Assembly (NCBI GenBank): GCA_001939145.1
Contig: LSRX01000062.1
Location: 514,510 to 578,509, forward strand
Direction of reading: 5' to 3'
DNA: 64,000 nt
Source of the DNA: Symbiodinium microadriaticum
Lineage: Eukaryota; Sar; Dinophyceae; Suessiales; Symbiodiniaceae
Both the position numbers and the translations under genes were made by a program. The notes below the pieces were generated by a model. It was not told the origin of the DNA. It searched no databases and saw nothing but the letters and a program-made list of their open reading frames with translations. Of the stretch, positions 24,601-36,998 are shown one piece after another; position 1 is the first letter of the stretch, and each line of letters opens with the position of its first letter.

Positions 24601-27600
24601 CTAAACCCTAAACCCCTACACCCTAAACCGTGCCCTTATACTGGGGTTTAGAGCGAGTCGCTCAGACAAAAGCTCACCCTAAACCTCACTTGGAGGATCA
24701 CTGGACTTAGCAAGTGTGGTTCTAAGTACCTTGATTGGGTTCATAAGTGCTGATAAGCATAGTTACCCCAATCATCTCCCTAGTTCCTAAATCCCATGAT
24801 CCTTTAAGTAAGCCGTTAGACCTTAAACGGCCTGGAAAGCGCTATTGCTGGGCACTAGACAGTAACGGTCCAGCTGCTCTGCCGGCACACTATGGGAGCT
24901 CAGCATCTCAAACAGCTATCTGGCTGTCTATATACCTATATATCTATTTATATATATATATATATATAACTATAACTATACACACACACACACACGCGCT
25001 GATACTAAATGCATAGAGATGTCACGTTCAGAGCGTTCACACAAAATCTGGACCGCTCACCGCCCAATCAGAAAAAAAAGGAAAACGCGTGAACGACACG
25101 TCGTGAATCTTACTTCCCCTATAAGCCACAGAAATGCAAGCTTAAACCGTTCCAATTCCTACTAAACTCTAAGAACCCAAAAGTTTAAGGGCTGGGTACT
25201 GTCGATCTGAGGAACTGATCTGGCTTAACTTGAGATGAGCACGGAGATCGCCCGAAACCTGAAGGCACGTTACGCTGCTTTCTTGAGATACTGCATAGGT
25301 GCTTCTCCTACAAAGAACTGCGAGAAGTATGTTTAGGGTTTACCTGTAACCGAAAAGACCTACCTTTCAGAAACTCTATTTTTAGAAACCCATAATAAGG
25401 AACCCTTAAAAAGGTATAGGTCTTTTCGGCTACAGGTAAGCTTTAGGGCTTGGTCTACAGCATGAGCCGGAAGCTAGCTCCCAAGCAACGGAGCGAACCC
25501 TAAAGCCTAAACCGCCTAAACCTTAAACCCTACCTAGACCCCCCAACTACCCTCTATCATACCCCAAAATACCCACTATTAAGGACAATAAGGTCTCTAT
25601 TAGAGGGCCCTTGGGGGTGCTGGTAAACCCCTGAACTCTAAACCCGAAACCCCGAAACCCCTAAACCGAGCCGGACCTCAGGGAAGAAGCCAAGTCTCTG
25701 CAACATCGTGAAAGCTCCATCCGGCGTCAGGCCTGTCTCCGGGCTTCAGAAAAGGAATCTGGGGTTTCTGGGGTGATATATGCTTATATGAAGAACTATC
25801 CGCATGAAGACCCCTAATTAAATCTATAACAACACATAAAACCCTAACAAGCCCCGACCCCTGAGCCCCTAGAATCTAGAAAGTTCCATGAGGCATCGCG
25901 CGGCCCACCACCGACTGTGTTGCGAGCTATTGCAGGTCCGAGCTTCAGGGTGTCCTCGAGGGCTTCATAGTACGGGGGGGCTTCCTGATTTTGGCAATAG
26001 TGGCTTGTGACGAACCCGCCGCAACCGAATGTTTTGGATCGGGTGCCACTGCGCCGTAGCAACCTGCTGAACCCGGCTCTCGGGAACCGTGGTCAGGGTG
26101 CCTTCTGCGTGGCCTGACGCTCATGGAGCACCCTGGTGGCAGAATGCTGGGGCGCTGCATGGTGCCTCTTGTAGATGCTCGGATCTAGAACCCAGAGGCT
26201 CCATATAGACTACCATTATGGAATTGGGCCCCAAAAGACCATCCTTATTATGGCTTTGGGGAGCCTAGTTGCATAATAGTAGTGTATATGGAGCTTCAAG
26301 GGAAGGCAGCCACTCCTCCAGTAAGTGCTTCAGGAGCGGGCGCGCTGTAAAGAAGGTGGGACAAAGGCGCGCACTCAGGACCTGTGCATTCACCGGCCAG
26401 AAGCCAGACGGTCTGAAAGTTAGGCCTTCAGGTGATCCCTGCATATAGGTACTTTCAGGGCCACAGTATGTACGATTTGGGCACCGGAGCCTTAGGGACA
26501 CCTTGTGTAACGATGCCTCGAAGCCTCCCAGTTGAAAAGATAAAACCCTGAAGCCATCCGACTTTTCACCGAAAAAACCCTATATGCGCATCACCCTAAA
26601 CCCCAAACCCCTCCACCCTCAACCAATAAACCCTCAACCCCTAATCCCCTAAACCCCTAATCCCCTAAACCCCAAATCCCCTAAACCCCAAACCCCTAAT
26701 CCCCTAATTTCCTATCATGATTTAAGGTATGATCCCTAATTTAAGAGACTTGATTCAGGTGTGGGCCTCAACCCTAAAACCGTCGACAGTCTCTCTTTGA
26801 AGGAGCCCCCTTGAGACCAGGGCTCCGGTTTAGAGCCACCAGCTACTGTAGGGGCCTTGATAATTAGAGTAGGGTTTGGGGGCCTTAATAAAGTAAAGCA
26901 GGGTTTTGAGGGGGCCTTAATAAATTCAAGTAGGGTTTTGGGGCCTTAATAAATTCAAGTAGGGTTTTGGGGCCCATTATACTGTACATTATCCGAGGGA
27001 TTGCCCAAAAGAGTATAGGCAAACTATCAAAACCCCTATAAGCCTATAAGTATATGCCCGACAGCCCCGAACCCGAAATTTGAACCTCCCCAATACGCTT
27101 AGGATTATATAGGGCTTAGGGCTGAGGGCTGCGGGTTCAGGGGTTTCAGGTTTGGAGATTTTGGGGCTGAGCGTTTATTCGACTGCCGCTAAGAAACTTT
27201 GAGGTTTATACTACCCCATAGGCTCCTCAGTAGTTCCTTTTTGGCACAAAAGGAACTAATAAGGAGCCTATGGGTATACTGGTATACTATAAGGTCCAAA
27301 GGGTTTCGGGGATAGGGTGGAGGATTTGACCATAAAAAGCCCGCCCCTACGAACTCTGAACCTCAAACATCCACCACCCCTGTCTAAGGTCCTTCAAGTC
27401 GAAGTAGTAGGGGTTACAAAGAACAGCAAAGGACTAAGGGCTACTTACTCAGTCACTATGTACATTACCCATAGGCCCCAACGTAGTTCCTTTTCGGGGG
27501 ATTGCCTCATAGGATTCTAAATAGGAACCCCAAGAAGGAACTAATATGGAGCCTATGGGTAAGGGCTACTTACTCAGCTGCTGTGTAACCATGTCGAGGG

Positions 27601-30600
27601 CGTGGCCATCGCTCTTGTACGGTGCATGGCGGCTGAAGTCAGTCTTCACGTCGCGGATGCCCTTCGCAGCGAGATTCAATTCAGAATTCAGGGTCCGTAC
27701 TGGGAGGCCCCGGACACGGACAGGTATGACAAACCTTTAGTGTGTGCTTTGCGTGCAGGAGTTGAGAAGCTGAGGAGCTGTTATAGGGAAATACAACTTA
27801 CTGGCATTTCGATTTCGCTGGAGGTTCCATACCAGGATCCGTCTAAACCCTATTCTCTAAACCCCGAAACCCTTGATTTCTGAAATGTCCACTGGGGGTG
27901 TCAGGATTGAGGTCCAGACTCCAGAAAAGCAGGCAGGGAAGCCTGCAATGGAATCCTCATACGGACAGCTCAAACTCTGTGGAGGTGTTGAAGACCCTAA
28001 ACCCTAAACCCGTAAACCCTAAACCCTAAACCTCTAAACCCTAAACCCCTAAACCCTAAACCCTTAAACCGTGGTTGAGAGACTGCGGGCTTAGGGGTGG
28101 AGGAAAACCCAAAGGCACCACTCAAACCCCGGAGAGCCCTAAATGAGAGTCACGAAAAGGGTCCACCGTGCCCAAACAGTATATACCTTGGCCTCAAAGT
28201 ACCCAAGCAGGGACTACATTCAGGCCAAAGTCTATACTACATTTGGGCACATGGACCCATAAACCCCTAAACCCTAAACACTGATGGTCCCCTTATAGAA
28301 CCCTTAGAGGAGCCCTTAAAGGACCCCTAAACCCAAAACACGGATGGTACCCTTATAGAGCCCTTAAAGGAACCCCATTCTGGGTACGTGGACCCTCAGG
28401 GAGTTCCTCGGGTCAGAGCCTTGCCTAAGCCAAAACCCTAAACCCTCGACCCTAATTCCCAAGCCCTAAGCTCTAAACCCTCAACCCTAATTCCCAATCC
28501 CTAAGCTCTAAACTTAAACCCTCAACCCTAATTCCCAAACTCTAATTCCCAATCCCTAAACCCTAGACCCTCAACCCAAACTCTAAACCCTCAACCCTAA
28601 CTAATTCCCCCCCCTAACCCTAAACACTAAACCCTCAACCCTTGCCTGACCGAAGGAGCCCAGATCTTGCTCCAAGCCGGCTTTCATCAACTTCTTCGCC
28701 TTGCTGATGCCTTGGTTTAAGGCTACCAAGGTTGTAGGATTCTGGGGTTTCGGGGTTTAGGGTTTGGGGTTTGGGGGTTTAGGGTTTCGGGGTTTAGGGT
28801 TTGGGGTTTAGGGCTTTAGGATGTGAAGTTTGGGGGCTTGATGCCTCGGAGCTTATGCACGGGCTCCAGCTACATAAAGAATAGTAGGTAAGGTACTGAC
28901 CATATACGAGACAGCGCAGCAACCCATCATTTAGGTAACTGGAGCCCTATTCGGGTGATGCAAGGAGGAGACAAGGGGGTGCCTTGATTTACTGCTTCGG
29001 CCTTGAAGTAGATTGGACTTCCATCCAGATCACAGGTAATATGGGTGGGCCGTAATCCTGAGACAAGGGCATGGCGGTCTATTTTATGCTAAACACAAGC
29101 AGGTAACGAGGATGCCGTTATGCATTCAAAGGCTAGACCCTGCATTCCTGGATCCTAAACCTAAGGGCCCAAGTACCTGATGTGCATATACTCTCCCAAA
29201 TACCTACCTACAGAAACCCAAGTACCTCCATCTACCCTCCCAAATACTATGTTAGTATCTATCCGAAGCCCAAGCCTTAGATCCTTTGGACGCTTAGGGT
29301 CATACGGACCCAAGTACCAAATTCTTTTCTCCCTTCGGCTTAGGGTCTAGGGTCCCAAAGGCTCCATGTACCTGTATAGTAGATAGTTAGGCCTTAAAGT
29401 ACCTATATAGGGATCCCTTTAAGGCCTAAGTAGCTACTATGAAGGTACATGGAGCCTTTGGGGGTTTAGGAGAGGAAATCCCAGGGGCGCATCTCAGCTT
29501 CCACCAGCGTCTCCCGGAAAGTCTCCATCGCGGGCCGCATCTGGGCCTGTCCGTTTCACATAGGGGCCTCAATAATTAGAATAGGGGCTTGGGGCCCATT
29601 ATTATACTATAGTTATAGTAAGGAACCCCCAACATAGTATTGGTAATTCTTTCGGCCCCTTTGTTAAACTTCCTCTAAGGCTCAAAAGAGTTCCATATGG
29701 TGCGTTTGGGGTTGGGGATTGGGAGTCATAGACGAGTTCAAGAAGCCCTTGCAAGTCTAATGGGTTTAGGGTTTAGGGTGTAGTGTTTAGCTTAAAGTGA
29801 CCTGGTGCTGTAGGAGCCCCATGCAGCTAGCTTGGCTCTCGATAGGAAGTTCGGCTGGGGTTTGGGGGTCAAGGTCCAGTTGGTAAAGCTTCTTGCTGGT
29901 CTTGAAATGATCATATGGGGGGCTTTCCGATAAGAAGGGTGGGTACCTTACTTGGGGGTCCTTATAGTAAGGATCCATCCTACTATTTAGGGTACTACCT
30001 TAGGGTCCCCTATTTTCGGAAGCCCCCATATTGCTTGGGGCTCGGGTCCTGCGATCTATTCGGGGTGGCTGCGCGGCTTCAATCTGCTCTGCCGGGCTCA
30101 TGTCCATCAGCAGCTGCTTCTTTCAGTGGGAGCTGTGCAGGTTGCTGAAGGTGTAACTCAAAAGTTTGGGCTTTTCGGGTTTATGGTGAAGGGTGTGGGT
30201 AGTGTAGAGTTCCATGATCAAAGAACCTGGAATAAATAACAAAGGTGTAGGTTAAAACGTGTTTGGGGCTGAGGGCTTGATGTCCAAGTGCATTCAGACT
30301 AGTTTCAACGTGAGCGCTGCGCGCAGACCCGAAGCCCTAAACCCTCCCAAAGGCTCCACGTACCTTCATGGTAGCTACTTAGGCCTTAAAGGGGTCCCTA
30401 TATAGGTACTTTAAGGCCTAAGTATCTAATATGAAGGTACATGGAGCCTTTGGGCCTGCACACTGAGCCCATGTATGCCGAAACCCTGACATGCTCTTAC
30501 CCTAGACGCACAACCAGCTCAACGCTACATGCCTATGCAATTTGCTTAAGCATGGAGATTCTACATAGGACATCTAGGTTGTGGTTCTGTTGATGATATA

Positions 30601-31505
30601 AATCCTGCATTAAATTACCCATAATAAGGAATATACCATAATTCCCATAGTTTAGGGTCCTTCAGGTAGTGCAGGATTTAAAGAATCAACCGCAGGACAT
30701 CTAGGTTGTGATACTTTAGGGTGGGCCCTACCCTGGCCAGGCTCCACACTGCCTGGCCTTGCGAGAGAGCTCTTCGTCGGAGGGGACAACCTGGCGTACG
30801 TGTCTTTTCACCTAAACCCTGAGCCCCAAAAACCTGAACCCTAAACCCCAAACCCCGAAACCCAAAGCCCCTAAACCCTAAACCCCTAAAACCCTAAGCC
30901 CCAAAAACCTAAACCCTAAACCCCTACACACTAAACCCCTAAACCCTAAACCCCTAAACCCCTAAACACCAAAAACCTAAACCCTAAACCCCTAAACCCT
31001 AAGGCCCTTAACCCCTAAACCCCTAAGCCCCAAAAACCGAAGCAGTAAACCCTAAACTTGAGGTCCTAACCCCAGAAGCCGCTCCAGTTTGCCAGTGGAC
31101 TGGTGGGGAAAGGCGTTTTGCTCAGGACTGGAGGCTTCGCCGTAGGCTTAGCTGTTGCAAAAGAGGCACCCTTAACCTCAAAGGACTCATATCTTTAAGG
31201 CTTTTGGGCCCAAAGACCCTATTATATAAGGCTCCTGGGCTATTTTGCTGCAAAAGAGGCCTTGATCTGATCCGAGGGATCGGAATTCGGGACAGGTATG
31301 TTTTCGGTGGGCTTGGGGAGTTACTGAGTTTCATGGTAATCTCAGCAGAGTGTGGGTTTAAGGGTTACAAGCTGATTAACCCCAAGCCGACTGTTTCGAT
31401 ATGAGAGTTTCGGAAACTAGGGGAGCCGAAATGCCAGGGTCCTAGACATTGGGACACCTGGGAAGCCCCAAATAAAAGCTACATATTCAAGAGAGAGAGA
31501 GAGAG

Positions 31506-31536
<31 letters not shown>

Positions 31537-34500
31537 CACACACACCCACACTGCCATGGAAGCCTTTTAACAAACATCCCGTAAACAAGCCATAACCCTA
31601 AACTCTAAACCGCAAAGACGTCAAACTTTCTGGGGCTTGGAGTTTAACTAAAGGTTCTTGGACATTCATGGAGTCTAGTTCAGTTAAGGGGTTGAGGCTC
31701 GGGGCCCCCGGGTGCTAAGGGTTTTTGGGGTCTTAGGTTTCGACTTGCTTTTGAAAAGCTAAAAGGGTTCATGAGTTTAGGGTTTAGGGATTAGGGTTTA
31801 GGGGAAAGCGTTCATGAGTTTAAAGGCTTGTCAGTTGGGTCTGCGAGCATCAAGGCATGTAAGTTCAGCTTTGATTGCGGCTCGCCTCATGCAAGAGGCC
31901 AACAAAGGCATTTTCAGTGGCATGTCCCTATACCTTGGATATCTATATTCTATCGGATATCCCTGCCCAAACTCTTGCTTATGCGTCGTTGGGGAGCACT
32001 ACTACTGCAAACCTTGAACCCTCGAAGGGACCATCGACGTGGGCTGAAAGTGCCTCAAACTCGCCCAACTTGGCGTACTTGTCCTCGATAGGCCTGAGCG
32101 GTTTAGGGTTTAGGGTGAGTTGTTCAGCACAAGGGCCGGATGGTTTCGTCTGCAGCCCCAAACCCCACAACACAGCAGGCCACGATCCCATTTCAGGATA
32201 TGAAACACGTGGTCAGTCGAGCCGCAGGTAAAGCCCACAACGCCATAAGCCTAACCCTCCAACAAGTCGTTATATCACCACCACTTGAAAAACCCCGTTG
32301 CACACACAGCAAAAACAACGATGCAAAATAAAACAGCAGACCCCTGATCCCAAAGGCTCCATGTACCCATATAGTAGATACTTAGGCCTTAAAGTACCTA
32401 TATAGGGAGCCGTTTAAGGCCCAAGTATCTACCATATAGGTTCATGGAGCCTTTCAGGATATAACCGAGGAGCTTAATCTTCGACTCCATGTCTGAATCG
32501 TCCTTGCGGCATTGCTCCAACAGGGCAATCCGCGTCTTCAGCTGATCCTCGGATAGGGCGTATACCCACAGGCTCCTAAGTAGTTCCTTTTNNNNNNNNN
32601 NNNNNNNNNNNNNNNNNNNNNNNNNNNNNNNNNNNNNNNNNNNNNNNNNNNNNNNNNNNNNNNNNNNNNNNNNNNNNNNNNNNNNNNNNNNNNNNNNNNN
32701 NNNNNNNNNNNNNNNNNNNNNNNNNNNNNNNNNNNNNNNNNNNNNNNNNNNNNNNNNNNNNNNNNNNNNNNNNNNNNNNNNNNNNNNNNNNNNNNNNNNN
32801 NNNNNNNNNNNNNNNNNNNNNNNNNNNNNNNNNNNNNNNNNNNNNNNNNNNNNNNNNNNNNNNNNNNNNNNNNNNNNNNNNNNNNNNNNNNNNNNNNNNN
32901 NNNNNNNNNNNNNNNNNNNNNNNNNNNNNNNNNNNNNNNNNNNNNNNNNNNNNNNNNNNNNNNNNNNNNNNNNNNNNNNNNNNNNNNNNNNAACCCCCCT
33001 GGAAAAAAAAAAAAAAAACAAACCTAACACCTAACAGCGGAGTTACGAACTACATCACCGTGGGAAACGAGAACCCGCATCTGACCGGAGTGGAGGTTTC
33101 CATTTGGCTGTTGAACATCTCCATGTGGCTGGTGGTGACGAACCCAAAGGCTCCATGTACCTTTATACTAGATACTTAAGCCTTAAAGGGGTCCCTATGT
33201 AGGCACTTTAAGGCCTAAGTATCTACTATAAAGCTACAGGGAGCCTTTGGGGAAGCTGTAGCTGCTTCTGAAGTAATGAAGGGCAATGGGAATTCGCTGG
33301 GATATCTTCTTAACTTTCTCAGAAGCACATCCAGACAGAAGGTTACACTCTGTCGCCTCCCAAACATCCGGTTCCGTAGCTACCCGTCTTTCCGAATCGC
33401 AGGACACATCAGTAGGGTTCTAGGAGTTCAAGCTTGGAAGTAGAATTCTCAAGGTTCGGAAGATGTTGCAAACGCCCACTGGTCTTGCGACCCAACCACT
33501 TTCAGTGCAAGATGGTCCCTACACAACATTGACGGTGGCTTAGCGGGAGTAGACCCTAGACCCTGAACCGTTCTCGGCCAATGGCTTCCTGCAGCCCAGG
33601 GGGCCATGTCTGGAATCTCCGAATGGAAGATTTTGGTGTTTGTGTCGAAGTACTCCAGAAGCCTGCGGTAACGCGACTTGATCATACAACTAGCCCATGC
33701 AAACCAGAAACATGGCAGAGCCACGGTTGTACAGATAACCAACGAAAACTCAGCTTGCCCCTCTCAAGGGGCTGAATCGTAGTAGATATTCGGGCCAGAT
33801 AAGGACACCGCAAACAATACTGTAGATCCACCAGTGCTTAAGGACCTTCGTGTCGGGATCGCAACAGATTCAGTACACTCTAACTTTAAACCCTAAACAT
33901 TGAACCGTAGGCTTTAGGAGTTGGAGAGCAAGACTGGGTTGTTGTTGAGGATTTTAGTTTAAGTTACCATAACAAGGACCTATATCATGTATCTATGTAG
34001 ACTTAGGCCCTCAAAGGGTTCCTACACAGCAACTTACTAAGCTTAAGTACACACTATATGGGGCACATGGAGCCTTAGGGTAGCAATAAGCCACACAACT
34101 GCAACCGTGCACAAACCCGCTTTGTAAAAGGTATGGATGCACCTTTGACCCGCAAGAACACACATGTCTAATCCAAAACCAACCGAATATAATAAAGCCT
34201 AAATCATTAGAATAGGGTTTTGGGGTCCATTACGGTATTACTATAGTAGGGACGCCCCCCCAACAAAAGTACAGGTAATTATTGAAAGCACTAAATTCGA
34301 GCTGTAAAACAACCTCAAGCCCGACGCCTCGCAAACCCCAAGCGGGGTTTTGATCAGGAAAATAATTCAAGCTACCATGATACGAAAACCGTAATTAACA
34401 ATTAACATCTAGTATAGAGCCCTCTTGTAGAAACATCCCATCCTAAAACCCCGGTTAACCCCAACAGCCCTAAACGGACATCTCTCCTGTTCATCTCCGT

Positions 34501-36280
34501 TCGCGCGTTCTCATTCAGGAGGTCCGTCAGCTTCTTCTGCCACTGCTGGCAGTGGTCGACCAAAGCATTCCTTGGCATTGCAGCACTGCCAAGTTTAAGG
34601 TTTAGGGTTTAGGCAGGGTTTCTACAAAGGGGCTGCTTGCAAAAAGTCTCTCCAAAACGGCGCTTTTTGAATATGTAGGCTTTGTTGTGGGGAGGGGCAG
34701 GGTGTAATTACGTTATATCAAGGGTTGAGAAAAATACATGAATAGGATTTGGAGCTTCTATGAAGGGTGTGTAGTGTTTCACAGCTGGAAATTGTTGTCC
34801 AACTGGTCATGGGTTTAGGGTTTAGGAAGGTTTAGGCATCTTCGACGAGCTTGTAGTGGGTCTTTAAAGGGTGTATCGAGGGCTTGACCTCCCGATGCCT
34901 CCGTGGACGGACGCGAATTTGGCTTCAGGATTCCACTCTCCTCAAACAACCCCAGTACCTGCAGCTTGCCTTACATCGGTAAGCCCTCAGCTGCTGACTT
35001 CTGCACACGCTCAGAAGTTAATCTTCAACTCCCGATGCCTTAAGACGGGACTGACACAGCGCAAGGCTCTTCAAGGGTTGGAAGTCGGTCTCAATGAAGT
35101 CGATGACCACCTCATATAAGGGCCTTAATAATTAGTATTTTGGGGGCTCCGTATTATATATTATAATACAATAAACCCCAGAATCCCGTTTCTAATCAAG
35201 GCCCCTATATTGCAAGCACGGAGCCNGGGGGTTCGGGCCCAACTATCCCTAAGGGTCCATGTGCTCATATGTAGGGACTACTTCGAGGACTAAGTATATA
35301 CTATATAGCTACAAGGTCCCTTAGGGTATAGGATGCAGGGGTGAGATTCCGGCTTGAACTGGTTGAATGGCACACCGCCCAAATGAGCAAACACAGCACA
35401 CAAGGCTTCGGGACACTCCTGGCTAAAGGCATGCAAGATGTCAATATCGATTCTAGCACTAAAAACTTTAACAAACACAATGCTAAGGGCTCAACAAGGC
35501 TCCTGGGGTTTGGGGCGAAGGATCCGGGACCCAAGAAGTTGGAAACCGGACTAAAGACAATTAGTGCTGGGTTTCCCATTTGACTCTTAAGGATTGAGGC
35601 TATTGGGTTTCCACCGTTTGGGCTTCTACCGTATTGGGCTTGCATTTTTCGGGCAGGATATCGGCGGACTTGGTAAGTGCCGGGTTATAGGGTTTTGGGG
35701 TATAAGAATAAGAATAAGAATTATAATATTCATAATAGTAATTGTTATTATTATTATTATTATTGTTATAACTATAACAATAGTTATGATTAATACTATT
35801 TCTATTGATACTATTGCTATTATGAATATATATATATATGTATGTATAGAGCGTAAAAATAAGGAACCCCCAGAATAGCAAATAGCAAAGGTAGTAACTT
35901 AGGCCCCTATAGTACCGAGTTCTGGGTTGAGGGATTAAGGGGTCAAGGTGAAGGATCCGTGGGCTTAGGCAGTGGGTTGGCACTTGAGCTTCCCAGGTGG
36001 AAGTGCATTAGCTGGCGCTACCCGAAACAACGAACGGAAGACACACACACACATGTATATCTGTATATATATATATACATATACCTATGTACATACATAC
36101 ATACATACATACATACCTACATACATACATACATACATACATACATACATACATACATACATAGAGGCGGATACAAACACATAAACATATATATATATAT
36201 AACATACACATAAACGTATACATAAACATATACATATACATATACATATACATAAGCATGTGTATATGCATATGCATATG

Positions 36281-36314
<34 letters not shown>

Positions 36315-36481
36315 CATACATATATACATATGTATATATGTACATATATATATATATATATATGAACCGGTGTAAATGCTATAGTATGTGCACATCCATA
36401 TCTATATATCGAAAATAATAGAGATGTCGCTATAACTCTATCAAAAATGCGTAGGTACATGTATGTACATACATACATACA

Positions 36482-36514
<33 letters not shown>

Positions 36515-36883
36515 GTATATATACATATGTCTGCAGATAACAGATGATTTGAAGCAGCCCTTAAACTCTAAAGAGCAGGCAACAGCGAAGCAGGGCCTTC
36601 GGCTCTTCCTGCTGAATATCCGTCTGGACATCCTTGTACCTGCTCTGCGGAAGTTTAGGGTTTAGTGTTTTTGGGGTGTAGCCCTTACCCTCAAAGTACT
36701 CATGTTTTAAGGCTTTTGGGCTCAAAGACTCGATTATATAAGGCTTTCGGGCTATTTCGATGCTAAGGGTAGGGGTTGGGTTTAGGGGTTGGGGGTTGGG
36801 CTTTGCGGCTCCGGGCTGGGAGTTTAGGGTTTCGGGCGCGCTGGGGTTTGGGCTTGGGGTTTGGGGTATTATGTAGCAGTAGC

Positions 36884-36922
<39 letters not shown>

Positions 36923-36923
36923 T

Positions 36924-36957
<34 letters not shown>

Positions 36958-36958
36958 C

Positions 36959-36998
<40 letters not shown>

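Noticed and set aside
31075-31130. Exon-like stretch reading [10 protein letters not shown] with a good pyrimidine tract
   Set aside because: Exons 32 and 33 join in frame to give the expected YEVxVxxEE-type segment, leaving no room for it.
32398-33030. 210-codon minus-strand frame
   Set aside because: It runs through 400 N. Only 32474-32547 within it is supported, as exon 31.
33020-33135. Exon-like stretch reading [13 protein letters not shown] on the minus strand
   Set aside because: Exons 30 and 31 join in phase with correct family spacing without it.
36008-36631. Long open frames on both strands rich in Tyr, Cys, Met, Val, Ile, His and Thr
   Set aside because: They are translations of ACAT, ATAC and TA microsatellites; exon 27 occupies only the end of one of them in a different context.
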